From positions 33,642,556 to 33,706,555 of the forward strand of contig OY754972.1 in the NCBI GenBank assembly GCA_963576475.1: a stretch of DNA of 64,000 bases, given 5' to 3'. Shown piece by piece: positions 32,826 to 45,571 of the stretch. The DNA comes from Molanna angustata. Lineage: Eukaryota; Arthropoda; Insecta; Trichoptera; Molannidae. Both the position numbers and the translations under genes were made by a program. Each line of letters begins with the position of its first letter. The first letter of the stretch is position 1. The notes beneath the pieces are model-generated. The model did no database searches, was not told where the DNA came from, and saw only the letters and a list, made by a program, of their open reading frames with translations.

Positions 32826-32915
32826 GAGGGTGACTGCTGCCAACGTACCTATTTTTTTAATTTGAAATTGCATCATTACTACAAAACAAATCATTTTGAA
32901 AAAAATAATAATAAA
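32826..32915 (+). repeat. Dispersed repeat, copy at array edge
   Basis: GAGGGTGACTGCTGCCAACG, TACCTATTTT, AATTTGAAATTGCATCATTA, CTACAAAAC and TTTTGAAAAAAATAA match 63627-63710 closely. This copy directly precedes the 55-bp array. Confidence 0.8.
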
Positions 32916-32929
32916 AATAGAAGAAGATT

Positions 32930-35900
32930 TTTGTAGAAAAACAATGTTATCATTCGCGTTATTTTTTGGAAAAAGGGTGTAATTTCTGTAAAAGTGATGT
33001 TACTATTCGCATTATTTTTTGGAAGAGGTGTTTTTTTGGAAAAGGGGTGTTCTTTTTTAAAAAAATGGTGTTATTATTTGTGTTGTTTGTTGGAAAAGGG
33101 TTGTAATTTTTGTAGAAAAGAGAGTAATTATTCGTTTTATTTTTTCGGAAAAGCAGTGTTACTTTTGAAGAGAAGTGGTGTTATTATTCGCGTTATTTTT
33201 TTTTGGAAAATGAGTATTATTTTTGTAGAAAAGTGGTGTTATAATTCGCGTTATATTTTGGGAAAGGGGTATTATTTTTGTAGAATAATGGTGTAATTTT
33301 TCGTTTTATTTTTTTGGAAACGTGGTGTTATTATTCTCAGTATTTTTTTAGGAAAATGGGCGTTTATTTTATAACGCAATGTTAGTAATTGCGTTATTTT
33401 TGTAGAAAAGCGATGTCATCATTCGCGTTATTTTTTGGAAAAAGGGTGTAATTTTTGTAGAAAAGCGGTGCATTAATTCGGTTATTTTTAGGAAAAGGTG
33501 TGTTATTATTGTAAACACGATGTTTTAAATCGCATTACTTTTTGGATTTGAAGGCGTATTATTTTTTGTAGAAATTAGTGTAATTATTTGCGAAAGGTTT
33601 TGGAAAAGGGGAATAATTTTTGTAGAAAAGTGGTATTATTTTTCGTTTTATTTTTTTGGAAAAGGGGTGTTTTTTTGTAGAAAAGCAATGTGATTATTCG
33701 CGTTATATTTTTGAAACAGGGATATTATTTATGTACAAAAGGTTCTGCTAATATTCGCGTTATTATATTGGAAAAGGATATTATTTTTGTTTTAAAGAGG
33801 TGTTATTATTCGCGTTATTGTTTGAAAAGGGGTGTAATTTTTGTAGAAAAGCGGTGTTATAATTCGCGTTATTTTTTAAGAAAATGGGTATAATTTTTTT
33901 AGAAAAGTGGTGTTATTATTTGCATTATTTTTAGGAAAAGGGGTGTTATTTTTGTAGAAATGCAATGATGTTATTATTGTATTTTTTTTTAAAGGGATGT
34001 CATTAAGCATTATTTTTTTTTTGGAAAAGGAGTATAAGATTTGTTGAAAAGTGGTTAAATTATCCACTTTTTTTCGGAAAAGGAGTATTATTTTTGTAGA
34101 AAAGTGGTGTTATTATTCGCTTTATTTTTTGGAAAAGGGGTGTTATTTTTGTATAAAGTGATGTTATCATTCGCGTGATTATTTTGGAATTGGAGTATTA
34201 TTTTTGTAGAAAAGTGGTGTTCTTATTCACGTTAATTGTTGGAAAATAGGTGTAATTTTTATAGAAAAGAGGAGATATTATTCGCCTCATTTTTTTGGAA
34301 AAGGTATGCTATTTATGTACCAAAAAGCTGTTATTATTTGCGTTATTTTTTTGGAAAATGGGTGTTATTTTTGTGAAAAACGGTGTTATTATTCGCGTTT
34401 TTTTTTGGGAAGAGGTGTTTTACTTTTGTAGAAAAACGATGTTACTATTCGCGTCATTTTATGGAAATAAGGTATTATTTATGTAGAAAGGTGCTGTTAA
34501 TTTCGGCGTTAGGTTTTGAAAAAGGGATATTTTTTTGTATTATAGAGGTGTTATTATTCGCGTTATTTTTTTGAAAAGGGTTGTAGTTTTTGTAGAAAAG
34601 CGGTGTTATTACTCGCGGTATTTTTTAGGAAAATGGGTATTATTTTTTGTAGAAATCAGTGTTATTATTCGCGAAATGTTTTAGAAAAGGGGAATTATTT
34701 TTGTAGAAAAGTGGTGTTATTTTTCGTTTTATTTTTTTGGAAAAGGGGTGTGTTTTATAGAAAAGCAATGTTTTTTTTCGCGTTATACTTTTTGAAAAAG
34801 GGATTTTATTTATGTACAAAAGGTGCTGCTAATATTTGCGTTTTTATTTTGGAAAAAGGGTATATTTTTGTATTAAAGAGGTGTTATTATTCGCGTTATT
34901 TTTTTGAAAAAGCTTGTAATTTTTGTAGAAAAGCGGTGTTATTAACACGTTATTCTTTAAGAAAATGGGTATTATTTTTTGTAGAAATCAGTGTTAGTAT
35001 TCGCGTTTTTTTTTGGAAAAGGGGTATTATTTTTGTAGAAAAACGTTGTTATTATTCGCATTAATTTTAGGAAAAGTAATTTTACTTTTGTAGAAAAGTG
35101 GTTTTATTATTTTTTTTATGTTTTTGGAAAGTGGGTGTTGTTATTTTTAGGAACTAGATTATTATTTTTGTAGAAAAATGGTCTTATTGTTTGCATTATT
35201 TTGTGAAAAAGTGGTATTATTTTTGTAGAAAAGCGATGTTTATATAAGCGTAATTTTTTTGGATAAGGAGTATTATTTTTGTACAAAAGAAGTGTTATCA
35301 ATCGCGTTATTTTTTGGAAAATGAGTATTATTTATTGTTGAAAAATGGTGTAATTATTCGCTTTATTTTTTGGAAAAGGTGTTAATTTTTGTAGAACAGT
35401 AGTGTTATTTTCACGTAATTTATTTGGAAAATGCGGAATTACCGGAAAAACATGTTAGTATTCGCGTTATTTTTTAGTAATTTTTTTGTTATTTTGTAGA
35501 AAAGCAATGTTATTATATGCGTTATTTTTTTGAAAAGGAGTATTATTTTGTAGAAAAGTGATGTTCCAATTCGTTTTATTTTTTTGCAAATGCAGTGTTA
35601 TTTTTGAAGAAAAGTGATGTTATTATTCGCGTTATTATTTTGGAAAAGGAGTATTATTTTTGTAGGAAAGTGGTGTTATTATTCGCGTTATTAGTTGGAA
35701 AAGTGGTTTAATTTTTTTAGGAAAGAGTACTTATTATTCGCGTTATATTTTGGAAAAGGAGTATTAATTTTGTAGAAAACTGGTGTTATTGTTCGTTTAA
35801 TTTTTTCGGAAAAGGGGTTTTATTTTTGTAGATAAATGATGTAATTATTCGCGTTATTTTTTAGGAAAATTGCTGTTTTTTTGTATTTAACGATGTTATT

Positions 35901-36262
35901 ATTCGCGTTACTTTTTGGAAAAGGATTTTTATTTTTGTAGAAAAGTGGTATTATTATTCGCGTCATTTGTTGGAAATGTGGTGTAATTTTTGTAGAAAAG
36001 TGGTGTTATTATTTGCGTTATTATTCGGAAATGTAGCATTATTTTTGTAGAAAAGTGGTGCTGTTATTCGCCTTATTTTGTGAAAAAGGGGTTTTATTTT
36101 TGTAGGAAAGTGGTGTTATTATTCCTGTTATTTGTTAGGAAAATGGGTTTTTTTTGTAGAAAAGCGATATTATTATTTGCGTTAGTTTTTGGAAAAGGGT
36201 TATTATTTTTGTAGAAAAGTGTTGTTATTATTCGCGTGTTGGAAAAAGAGTATTGTTTTTTT
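32930..36262 (+). repeat. Long minisatellite, ~55-bp unit
   Basis: About 3.3 kb, roughly 60 units of ATTATTCGCGTTATTTTTTG, GAAAAGGRGTRTTATTTTTG and TAGAAAAGYGGTGTT. Units differ by many substitutions and small indels, so the array is not freshly homogenised. Open frames of up to about 150 codons occur but have no coding character. Confidence 0.92.
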
Positions 36263-37525
36263 GTTGTTTTCTTATTGTTTTTTTTATCAAAAAACTTTAT
36301 GCTAGTGCTATTTATTTGGCAACAAAAGTAATTGTGGCTCTTTAAAAACTTGAAAAAATTGTAAATGTTAACATTTGACTCTTCCGACTCAAAAGGTTGC
36401 CGACTCCTGCATTTGGCGGAATGCCATTTCCTAATGATAAGCCAAATTAATATATTTACATATATTTAAATTTACACACGTAAGGTATTTTTTTATAGCG
36501 CATTTTGTGTAAGAGAATTTATGTAGATTTCTTAATATGTGTGATAATTTAACTTAGTATGTATATGTGTAGGTAAATACTGTTTCCGATCCCTGTCTGC
36601 ACTAATTCACTAACCAAAGTCTTACCAAACCCAAAACGAAATGATTTTTCTGTATGTTGAGGGTAGCGTATCGTTATTATTAAAATTAAATATTTTGGGA
36701 GCAAGATATCTGTGATGTCTTTATCCATAGGTGAGTAGTATGTGTCCAAGGTGGTAGAAAGATATGTCAATGTCTTGTGTTATAAAAGATTTGTCCAGTA
36801 GTGTTAAATTTGACTCTGAATGGATATTAGAGCTAATTTGGATTTATTTGTCGAAAAAAAAATCACTATTAATCAAGATTTAGAGAAAAGTTATCTAGGA
36901 TGTGTTGAAATGTATGGAAAACTGCAATATGTTGCCAACAAAAACGTCAAACGCGCGATACCAAGACTCACTTATTGCACGGAGTAGGTACTCCATCTTG
37001 TATATTATATGAAAATCTATGGGTATTTTATACATCTATGGTTTATGTGATTGCTAATGGCTGCTCTGCATTAAAAGTGTTATTAAAGAAACTGTGTATT
37101 ACTAATAACCTAGAATATTAATAATATCCTAATGTAATAATGTGCTTTAACTTAGAGCTGATGAGTGCCGATAGATTTCTTCGTTATGATGTCATAGAAC
37201 ATTAAATTTTTTGTTTTGAAATAATGAATTAATATAACTTTATTTGTTTTCCATGTAGTGGCCACAACCCACTCGTTTTCAAATGAAATGATGTGTTTCT
37301 AAGTAGGTAGATAGATTAGAAAGTAGGTGTACCTATGGTAGCCATTGCTGCTCCTAGAAGCATAAGAAGAAGGCCGAGGGATAAGGCTCTGCAGGCATGC
37401 CAAAGACAGCGGGATGTCACCTTACCACGCACCACCTGTCAACAGTCAACTTCATTATAAACATTTTTAGAAACTATAAAATCATGCGAGTGGCGAAATA
37501 ATCAAATGGAAAAATGGAATAATTA
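36263..37525. other. Intergenic; possible hAT terminus at 36330-36412
   Basis: AATTGTGGCTCTTTAAAAA and AAAAGGTTGCCGACTCCTGC resemble the ending of hAT-type elements whose outer repeat starts CAGGAGTCGGCAACC; the other end was not found. Near 37258 GTGGCCACAACCCACTCGTT is a single copy of a motif repeated at 60.0-61.3 kb. No gene recognised. Confidence 0.4.
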
Positions 37526-38168
37526 GGCCCGATTGCAGAGTCCTAGGTTCCTAAATACTAACTCCTAACCTCACTTGAGTATTTAGTATTCTTAAGTAAG
37601 CAATTGCGTTGCAGAGACATCACTAACTAAATACTACGCCAAACTTAAGGTCGATAGCGTAGAATTTCACATTATTGTGTACGAATAAAATAGATAGATA
37701 GCTTTCTATGGGCTTAGACTGACGTTTAAAATGTTTTTTTGTCATAACAACACAAACACATGTAACCAACTTCACATTGACAGCTCGATGTCACGATTTT
37801 TCTGAAATTCCAGTGAATTTTCGGGATCCTGTATGGATCGCTGAATACTCTGTTTGGTATTTGATTTGACATAATTACCAAATACATATTCAACGAAGCC
37901 GATAAAATCATAATCCACCGAAAAAATCTCGTGTTTTAGCATTAAACCACTCGTAAAGTTCCTCGCTATTAACTTTACTTTTTGACAGTTCGCAAATGTT
38001 ATGTAATTTGCGGCGATGCGCATGCGCTAAGTATTTAGGTATGTCTCTGCAATGCAATTTTCCCACAAAAACTTGGTAACATCCTCCAGTTAGGAAGCCA
38101 CGTGATCTCCTAACTTAATTGAGCGACTGTGCAATGAAAACAGGTAGGTAGGACTCTGCATTCGGACC
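37526..38168 (+). mobile_element. PIF/Harbinger-like element, non-autonomous
   Basis: Ends GGCCCGATTGCAGAGTCCTA and, inverted, GGTCCGAATGCAGAGTCCTA. 643 bp. Left flank TTA and right flank TAT do not give a clean target duplication. Interior GTTGCAGAGACAT and ATGTCTCTGCAAT motifs make a second inverted pair. Minus-strand open frames up to 83 codons (37772-38023) have no recognised domain. Assigned mainly by likeness to 39879-40663. Confidence 0.65.
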
Positions 38169-38348
38169 TATCTCATAATATCAACGGGACAAAACCTCGA
38201 TTGTCGACAAAGGAAGAGCGTAAAGAGAAGATTTTGAATAAGAGAGTGGAATAGAAGATTTTGGAAGGACCATATAAACAGGATGAACCCCGTATATTGC
38301 GGCCAACAATATATATCCAGGACGTCGTACGATTGAAAGACGCGTGCC

Positions 38349-38520
38349 TTGAATTGAACACGTATTAGCAGGAACATTTTGCGTTTCTAAGCCATGTGCA
38401 TTTGGAAAACAAATGCCTTGAATTAAACACGAGTTTTTAAGTACATTAGCGCATCAAAATAGTGCCTAATTCGAGGCAGTACTTGCCTCATAATCAACAC
38501 GGAAATGTAAATACGCAACC
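38349..38520 (+). repeat. Dispersed repeat, copy B
   Basis: Counterpart of 1190-1365; includes GTATTAGCAGGAACA, GTGCATTTGGA and the GAGGCAGTACTTGCCTC hairpin. Confidence 0.65.
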
Positions 38521-39139
38521 CGAGCATAAGCACTATTAAACAGTGTATATAATATGTAGTTAAGTACATATACAGCATATTATGTTAATGTTATAGATTG
38601 GTGGTATCGATTTGATATAATCTGATACATATTTCAGGCAGTTCGTCTTGATGATGTGTCTAGTTAGGTTTTATTTTACTTCTTCAAATACGTCGAAAAA
38701 TTCCATCCCACCTGGGACGATAGTCCGTGGCTTTTGCCCGGAGATTAATGGCTCCATATGCCTTATACTCGCTTATCTCCTCTTTGGCGTGACAGATTTC
38801 CTACCCTGGGGAGGCTGTTCTCGCAGCTGCTGGGAGAGCAAACACTAACAGCCATATTATATAATTGAAAAAACAAATAAATTCTCGTGGTAACAATATA
38901 ATCTGAAAAGGGTTAGGTGGGTGTATTCGTTCCGGGAAATTTCGAACAGTATCGCGCATGTCATTTCTATTTAATTAATTTATAAGTCATATTGTTCCGG
39001 ATATTCAAGTCCTCAGTGGGACAGATTACTTTGTTTTCGAGAAAATGTAATATTTGCGTCGTGTTTCATTAATTTTCATACGGCAATAATCAGGTTTAAT
39101 GCTCATAGCTTTACAGGTTTTTCGCGTTACTTTCGAATT
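38521..39139. other. No gene recognised
   Basis: 38648-38850 is less AT-rich and open for 66 codons, but the product matches nothing I know and may be a mobile-element piece. Confidence 0.4.
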
Positions 39140-39690
39140 ACATTCTTCTTCTTGTGTCATATCAGGTCCCCCCGACTTTGACGATCACCATAGAGAAAGC
39201 CTCCCTGTCCTGTGCAGTGCGAAACAGCTCCTCCACAGTTCTTATACCGGTCCATTCGCGGATGTTTCGCAGCCAGGAAAGCTGCCTTCTTCCGACCCCT
39301 CTACGACCCTCAATCTTCCCCTTCATGACGAGCTGAAGGATGGCATACTTTTCACCTCTCAGAATATGGCCGAAGTACAACACTTTACGGAGCTTAACAT
39401 TGGTGAATAATTCTCTGTTGGTGTTGGCTCTACGTAGTACTTCAGTGTTACTGTGACCATGTCAGTCCACGATATTCTAAACATTCTGTGGTGGATCCAA
39501 ATTTCAACTGCTTCAAGGCGGTTTATAATATTAACTTTAAGAGTCCACGCCTCCACCCCATAAAGCAGCACTGACCACACATAACACTTGACCATTCTTT
39601 GTCTCAGCTTTAAGTTGATATTGTCATCGAGGAGAAGATTTTTCATTTTGTAAAATGCCGATCGGGCCGCTTCTATTCTGCATTACATAT
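39140..39690 (-). mobile_element. RTE-type retrotransposon 3' fragment, frameshifted
   Basis: Two overlapping minus frames share one protein: NLKLRQRMVKCYVWSVLLYG, VEAWTLKVNIINRLEAVEIW, then, after a frameshift near 39375, YFGHILRGEKYAILQLVMKG and GRRGVGRRQLSWLRNIREWT. This is the segment downstream of the reverse transcriptase domain. A TTC tract near 39144-39150 is the 3' end. Confidence 0.85.
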
Positions 39691-39878
39691 ATCATGTTAT
39701 TCCCTAAATTAATCACAGAGTAACAACCCCCTAAAGCAATTGCTCAAAGCCAACAAAACGCCTTACTATGACCGATGCTTTAGTGTAAGCGGTTCTATTA
39801 AGTGGATATCTGCAGTGCTCAAAAAGCACTTTTACCAAATGACTGACTATTAATTTGGTCATTTTTGTTGTTGTTTAA

Positions 39879-40663
39879 CGCCCGCTTGCACCAAACATAT
39901 TTATTCGTCTTAAACCGTCTAAACTCCGAATAAACCTCGGTTATTGCGAATAGCGTCTTGCGCCAAACTTTTATTCGAAGATTAAGCCGAATAAACTTAA
40001 CCCAACGAATGGGTCGGATTAAGTTTAACTATTCATGTTAACCAGCTATCTGTCAATTGACATTTCGTTGTTATTATCATTACATAGGTTATATATTTTG
40101 AAAATTGCCCATGACTGATTGTTGTATTTGTCATACGTCATTAACTCACTAATTACTTTTTTAACGGTATTAAGACATGCCATTCCTACTGACTGCGCGT
40201 TGTTTGACGATCTAATTCGCTGTTGTAACGCGTCCCGTGATAGTTCGTCTTCCAACGCTGTGAATCTCTCCATCGGAGATTTAGCATCCATTTTTATAAT
40301 TCAATTTTAAAATGAAAATATAATACTTTACGTAAAATTAAAGGTTTGTTGACAGTGGTTGACAAAGAGAATATAACCTACGGATAGTGGTTGACAGACG
40401 ACGAGAATGAAAAACAATAATATGACAGGTACAGTTAACTACAGAAACATCGCAGAAGCGGCGTACGTATCGTGTATTGCTATATAAAAAAAAACAATTG
40501 CGACGAAAAATGTCCAAATGAGTAGTCATCTACCTGGCATCCCCCGAATAGCTAACCGACGGTTAAATTCTGTTGGTGCAAGAAGTTATTTTAAACCCAC
40601 GGTTACCAAGTTAACTGTTCGAGGATTAAGACGAATAGTGTACTACATTGGTGCAAGCGGGCC
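39879..40663 (+). mobile_element. PIF/Harbinger-like element, non-autonomous
   Basis: 785 bp. GCCCGCTTGCACCAA at the left and TTGGTGCAAGCGGGC at the right are perfect inverted repeats. TAA on both sides is a 3-bp target duplication, typical of PIF/Harbinger. The interior has more inverted pairs (CTTGCGCCAAAC; TTATTCGTCTTAA). A minus frame (40046-40291) with MERFTALEDELSRDALQQRI could be the remnant of an element-coded accessory protein. No transposase. Confidence 0.82.
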
Positions 40664-40675
40664 TAAGAGAAATAA

Positions 40676-40706
40676 ATTCTCTTGAACAAATCGACAGCTG
40701 GATTAA
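40676..40706 (-). mobile_element. HINE 5' tip
   Basis: Inverted, it reads TCCAGCTGTCGATTTGTTCA, AGAGAA: only the first ~30 bases of the Helentron-like family. Confidence 0.55.
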
Positions 40707-41331
40707 AAATAAAACAAAAAATGATTATTAACACTGACAAGGACAGATTTATTCCATATCTCACACATTTATTTTTTTGATAAAAGATAATATGTTTGTT
40801 ATTGGAATGAAACTTTATTCAGCGTGCTCACGAGAAGGTTTAAGATTAAAAAATTATTTATTTATTTATTTGATATTTATTTATTTAATATATCTTTACA
40901 CTTTTATGACATAATGTTATATAATAATCAACCTCACTAGGACTAGCCTGTATCGAGGTCGAAAATTTTACAAAATCAAATGGTAAAGACAATAATATAA
41001 AATGATATAAAAATAGTATGTAATACAAAAGAAACATAAAAGTATAACAAACAAAAAAAAATTTAAAACTATAAGAAAAGATACATAAAATAACAGAATA
41101 CAAATAAACACAAAAATGAACCCAGAGCTATAAAATATACCATGTTGCAGCTAAATACAGTTGGGTACCTGCGTCCATAACTGCAACAATAATTATATTC
41201 ATCACAGCTCTGGACTCACTATATACCTACATACATACTAATAAAATTCTACACAAAAACTAGTGTGACCACACGTTTGGAATAAAATATAAATTAAATG
41301 ACAATATGAATATAAATTATAAGAATAAAAA

Positions 41332-44278
41332 TTACATGACAATGTGAACACTATTGAATACATTTAGCATATTTATACAATTTGAAATAACATAGGATTT
41401 TACCAGTTTTTTGAAAATTACAATTGTTTTTGCTGATTTAATTAAAGTTGGAAGATCGTTAAATATAATAGGTGCTACATAAAAGTAGTTTCTCTGACCA
41501 AATAAAGTATTCATTCTATCTGGCCGGAAATTGAGAGAGACACTGCCTCTAGTCAATCTATTTTGTTGTGATCTAGTAGCTGTATCCAAATTAAAAAAAA
41601 AACTTGCACAACGCTTGTATGATAAATAATTGTCTAGGGCTAAGTACACCTGTCTCTTCATAAAGTTTGTCAGTGGGATAGCGAAAATCTTTTTTATAAA
41701 TAATTTTCAAAAAAGTTTTTTGCACTATGCAAAGCGGAGCAAGAGCAGTTTTAGAACACGCTCCCCAACAGCATATGTTATAAGAAATTATTGACTGAAT
41801 TAATGCATAATACACAGATTGAAGTTCATTAATACCAATTACATTTCTTAATTCTCTGAAAATATATGTTAGTTTCCGTAACTTTTTTGATAAATAAGTG
41901 ATATGTACATCCCACCTTAGAAATCTATCTAACGTAACACCCAAATAACGTATAGAATCCACATTTTCAATTATATCACATTTGCAGTCAGAATAATCTT
42001 TACAATTATGAATTTTAAGTGAATACTCTGCTGATGGCACCCCTCTATTAGAAATACTGAATGTTACAAACTTAGTCTTTTTTATGTTCAGTGTAAGTAA
42101 GTTAGAATCAAGCCATTTCTTTACCCTAAGCAAGTCCTTATTACATGTGCTGTAAGTCTGATCCCAAGTAGGGGCATGAAAAATCAGTACAGTGTCATCA
42201 GCAAAAGTGATTATTTCACCACTGACATTCAGATCACAAAAATCATTTATATATACCAGGAATAATATAGGACCAAGCACACTTCCCTGGGGAACTCCAT
42301 AATTTATATTTTGAAAAGTGCTTCTGTATCCCTGGACCTCAACTAATTGTGTTCTGTTTTTTAAATAACTTTCAAACCACAACAGTGGTTCTCTTTTGAT
42401 CCCCAAAGCTTCAAGTTTCTTAAGAAGCAAACCGTGCGACACAGTGTCAAAAGCTTTGGCCAGATCTAAGAACACAGCCAGACATTTATTACCAATATCA
42501 AGATTTTTAGTTATAGATTTTAGAACACTGAGCAATGCATCACAAGTACTTTTACCCTCACGAAAACCATATTGATTAGCAGATAAAATATCATTCTTTT
42601 CCAAGTATGTCATAATCTGAGTTTTGACAAGTTTTTCAATGATTTTAGACACTATATTGAGTAAGGCTATTGGTCTATAGTTGTTCACGTCATACTTATC
42701 ACCTCCCTTATATAATGGTATAACTTTAGCTTTTTTACAATGTGTAGGGAAATTGCCAGACTCAAAACTGAGGTTAATTATATGGGTAAGGGGCACAGCC
42801 AAAGCTGAATTATTTTGTTTGAAAAGAGATGAAGTTAAATGGTCAACTCCACTGGAGTATCCAGAACTTAATTGATTGATTGTTTTAGTAACATCTAGCA
42901 CACTAACTTTTTTAAATGAAAATATAGAATTAACAACCTTTGACGGCCTGAACTCATGAGTTAAATCACTTTCACATTTACCAATGGATTTTATAAGGCT
43001 ATCAGCAAATTTAAACCCCACATTACTAAAAAAGTTATTAACATAGTTTGTAGCTAACTCATAGTTTTTAGACACTTCCACTAAGTCATTATTTATTTTT
43101 AACGAGGTAAGAGATTGCGATTTTGTCTTCAAATTGACAGCTTCTTTGATAATAGACCATTTTTGCTTGATATTATCTCCAACATTATCAAATTTATTCT
43201 TGTAATATGAATGTCGAGTGGTCCTGACAATCCTAACGCACCAGTTCCTGTAGCGCTTGTAATAGTTGAACAGTTGAATATCATTTGGAGATTTCTTACT
43301 TTTCAAATGAAGGCTGTCACGTTTTCGTAGGCAGTTGATAACACCTGCAGTTATCCAGGGAGTAAGTTTTTTTATTTTAGGTTTAGAAATATTAGTAATG
43401 GTACATTCCTTTAGGCGTTGTTGAAGCAAGTGGATGAAATTGTTTGTAGCCTCATTCACTTCATCAGTTTCTAGGATTGGTAGCCACGTCTCAAGACTCA
43501 AACTATAAGTCAGCTTCGTTTCATCGATTTGAAAAGTCTTTTTATTTTTAATTGGTGTATGTTTATAAATTTTAGAAGATTCCAATTTCAGTATAACAGC
43601 ATAATGGTCAGTGATGCTAGTCCGGTAAATAAAGCCAGAATGAATAAATTTAGATCTTAACATAATGTGGTCAATACATGATTCTGAGGAATTAACTTTC
43701 AGCTTATGCAAGGCGATTAGAGATAAATATTCTTGAGTGTTGACATTGTCATGATCCAGAACATTGATATTTACATCACCAATAATTCCTAAATTTTTTT
43801 CTTTGGAACTAGTCAGTAAGAGACCATTTAATGAGCATAAAAATTCAGAAACTGAATGCTGTGATGGAGATCTGTAAATTGCCAAAAATCTTAGGTCTTC
43901 TGGCAAATCTATCTGCAAGCAGTTTGCCCCATAAATAGTCACCTCTGAAACATCTGCTGCAATGCACTGTTTAATGAAGACAACTACTCCATCATTTTGT
44001 AATTTATTATTTACAGTCTGATAGACTTGATAGTTCGGGAGAGATGGTAAATTATTTTCATGTTGAAGCCAACACTCAGTCAGAATTATAACATCGAATA
44101 AATAATCAACAGCACTCAAAAGAACACAAAATTGGTCAAAGTTTTTCTGAATAGAACGAATATTCAAACAAATTATTGAAACATTTGCATTTTTCATCAT
44201 TTCAAAACAGGTATGAGGATTACTTATAGTTAATGACAATACATCATTATCCAGATCTGTATTTATAAAGTCATTCAT
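41332..44278 (-). CDS. CR1-like ORF2: endonuclease and reverse transcriptase
   Basis: 895 codons open from 44278 to 41591, then a one-base slip in a T-run shifts to a second frame that ends at 41332 with the family's typical C-terminus (SQQNRLTRGSVSLN, TLFGQRNYFYVAPIIFNDLP). Endonuclease landmarks: CLNIRSIQKN, LTECWL, GDVNINVL and SITDHYAVI. Reverse transcriptase: NYRPIALLNIVSKIIEKL, YGFREGKST, FLDLAKAFDTVSH, YGVPQGSVLGPILFLVYIND and FADDTVLIF. No RNase H, as expected for CR1. The slip may be a sequencing error. Confidence 0.9.
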
Positions 44279-44318
44279 TTTTTTAATTTCTATTCCCTGT
44301 TATCATATAACTCTTGAG

Positions 44319-45104
44319 TTATATGAGTTTCTTTAGATCATTTAGACATTTTATCACACTGATCCTCGATTCATTTTCAGAATTTTTGCGAATGAAAATC
44401 TTGTTGCGCTTGAACCAGACATATTTGTAATTCATATCTTTAGCCCATTGTTTAGTTTTCCACAGAAGCTCCTTATAGTAAGGTGTAATCACCTCCCCAA
44501 TAAAAACTGAAGTATTGCTCTCTCTTGCCTTCTTACGAGCACTTAACAACTCTTGTTGGGCTTCATCCGTCTTAAACCGTAGCATGATTTTTTTTAATTT
44601 CTTTTTTTCCTTTGATCTGTCTGGGTAAACAAAAACATTATCGACAGTATCAGGGTCGATTTCAATGCCAAGCGCATCGAAAGACCTAATAACAGTCTTC
44701 AATGGGGGCTCTTCAGGCAGTGCATCAAGTCCAGATATCTCAACACACTTTTCACTAATTATACATTGTTCAAGATCAGCAAGTTGGATTTCTAGTTTAT
44801 TTATTTTCAGATCTTTTATCAAGTTTTCGTTTTCCAGATGATCTACATTTTTTTTTAAATCCAAGATCTTAGTCATATTGTTAGTCATTTCATCATATTG
44901 TTTGCTAATGAATTCAATGTTTTTTATGACTTCACTCAGCTCAGTTTCAAGATTCTTTTTAATAGTAGAGATTTCAAACTCAATCTTCTCAAAGACTTCT
45001 AGTTTCATTTCATTCAATTTTTTATCCAAGTATTTCATAATTCGATCATAATGATCATCAGATTCCATAGTTTTAGCTCTTGTTTGTACAGGATTTTGAG
45101 GCAT
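44319..45104 (-). CDS. CR1-like ORF1, coiled-coil protein
   Basis: 261 residues from MPQNPVQTRAKTMESDDHYD; an upstream in-frame ATG (45185) would add 27 hydrophobic residues and is unlikely. Residues 20-115 are a heptad-like Lys/Glu/Leu coiled coil. The C-terminal half has EISGLDALPEEPPLKTVIRS, RSKEKKKLKKIMLRFKT and YKYVWFKRNKIFIRK, an RNA-chaperone-like arrangement seen in the ORF1 products of CR1/L1-type elements. No zinc knuckle. Confidence 0.82.
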   Translation of the reverse strand: MPQNPVQTRAKTMESDDHYDRIMKYLDKKLNEMKLEVFEKIEFEISTIKKNLETELSEVIKNIEFISKQYDEMTNNMTKILDLKKNVDHLENENLIKDLKINKLEIQLADLEQCIISEKCVEISGLDALPEEPPLKTVIRSFDALGIEIDPDTVDNVFVYPDRSKEKKKLKKIMLRFKTDEAQQELLSARKKARESNTSVFIGEVITPYYKELLWKTKQWAKDMNYKYVWFKRNKIFIRKNSENESRISVIKCLNDLKKLI

Positions 45105-45571
45105 TTTCAGATAATGTTCACAAAACAAAAAAAAAAAAAATATTGAAGTTATGGTCACCCCAATACCAAATTTGTTTACACTCAAATGTTATTGTTGCAA
45201 ATAAAAAAAAACACAACACGTCTTCACCATACAAAGATAGTATTATCTCACACAAGTATTTAGTAAAAATGATCTATTTGGAATTGGAATTAAATTTTAA
45301 GGATTTGTTCAGCGCATAGCAAAAAGTAAGTGTACGAACGAACAAATAAATAAAAGAAAACATGGAGACGTGAATTGCCGCTGAATGAATCACGACGCTT
45401 GTAGTTCGCTCCTCATATTTTTTGTGTTTTTGATGTTTTAAGTGGTGCAAAAACTTATATTTTGTGTTAATTTTTGTTTAAATGCTTATGTGAACATATC
45501 TTAGTTAAAATATTGTCCCCACGTAACCGGTGAGTTCGTTCCATTTTTATTTATTTTATTTTTTTTTGTAA

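Larger units (their letters stand above)
40850..45330 (-). mobile_element. CR1-like non-LTR retrotransposon, nearly complete
   Basis: Two ORFs on the minus strand (44319-45104 and 41332-44278) are 40 bases apart. The 3' end near 40850-40890 carries an (ATTT)n tract, as in CR1-superfamily elements. The 5' end is near 45330 and faces the 5' end of the I-clade element across about 100 bases. One frameshift only, in a run of ten A/T at 41590-41599. No target duplication was found by eye. Confidence 0.88.

Noticed and set aside
30890..36262. CRISPR-like look of regularly spaced repeats
   Set aside because: Units are contiguous or diverged with no unique spacers, and the genome is that of an insect.
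39154..39410. Plus-strand ORFs over 39099-39410
   Set aside because: Antisense shadows of the RTE-type fragment on the minus strand.
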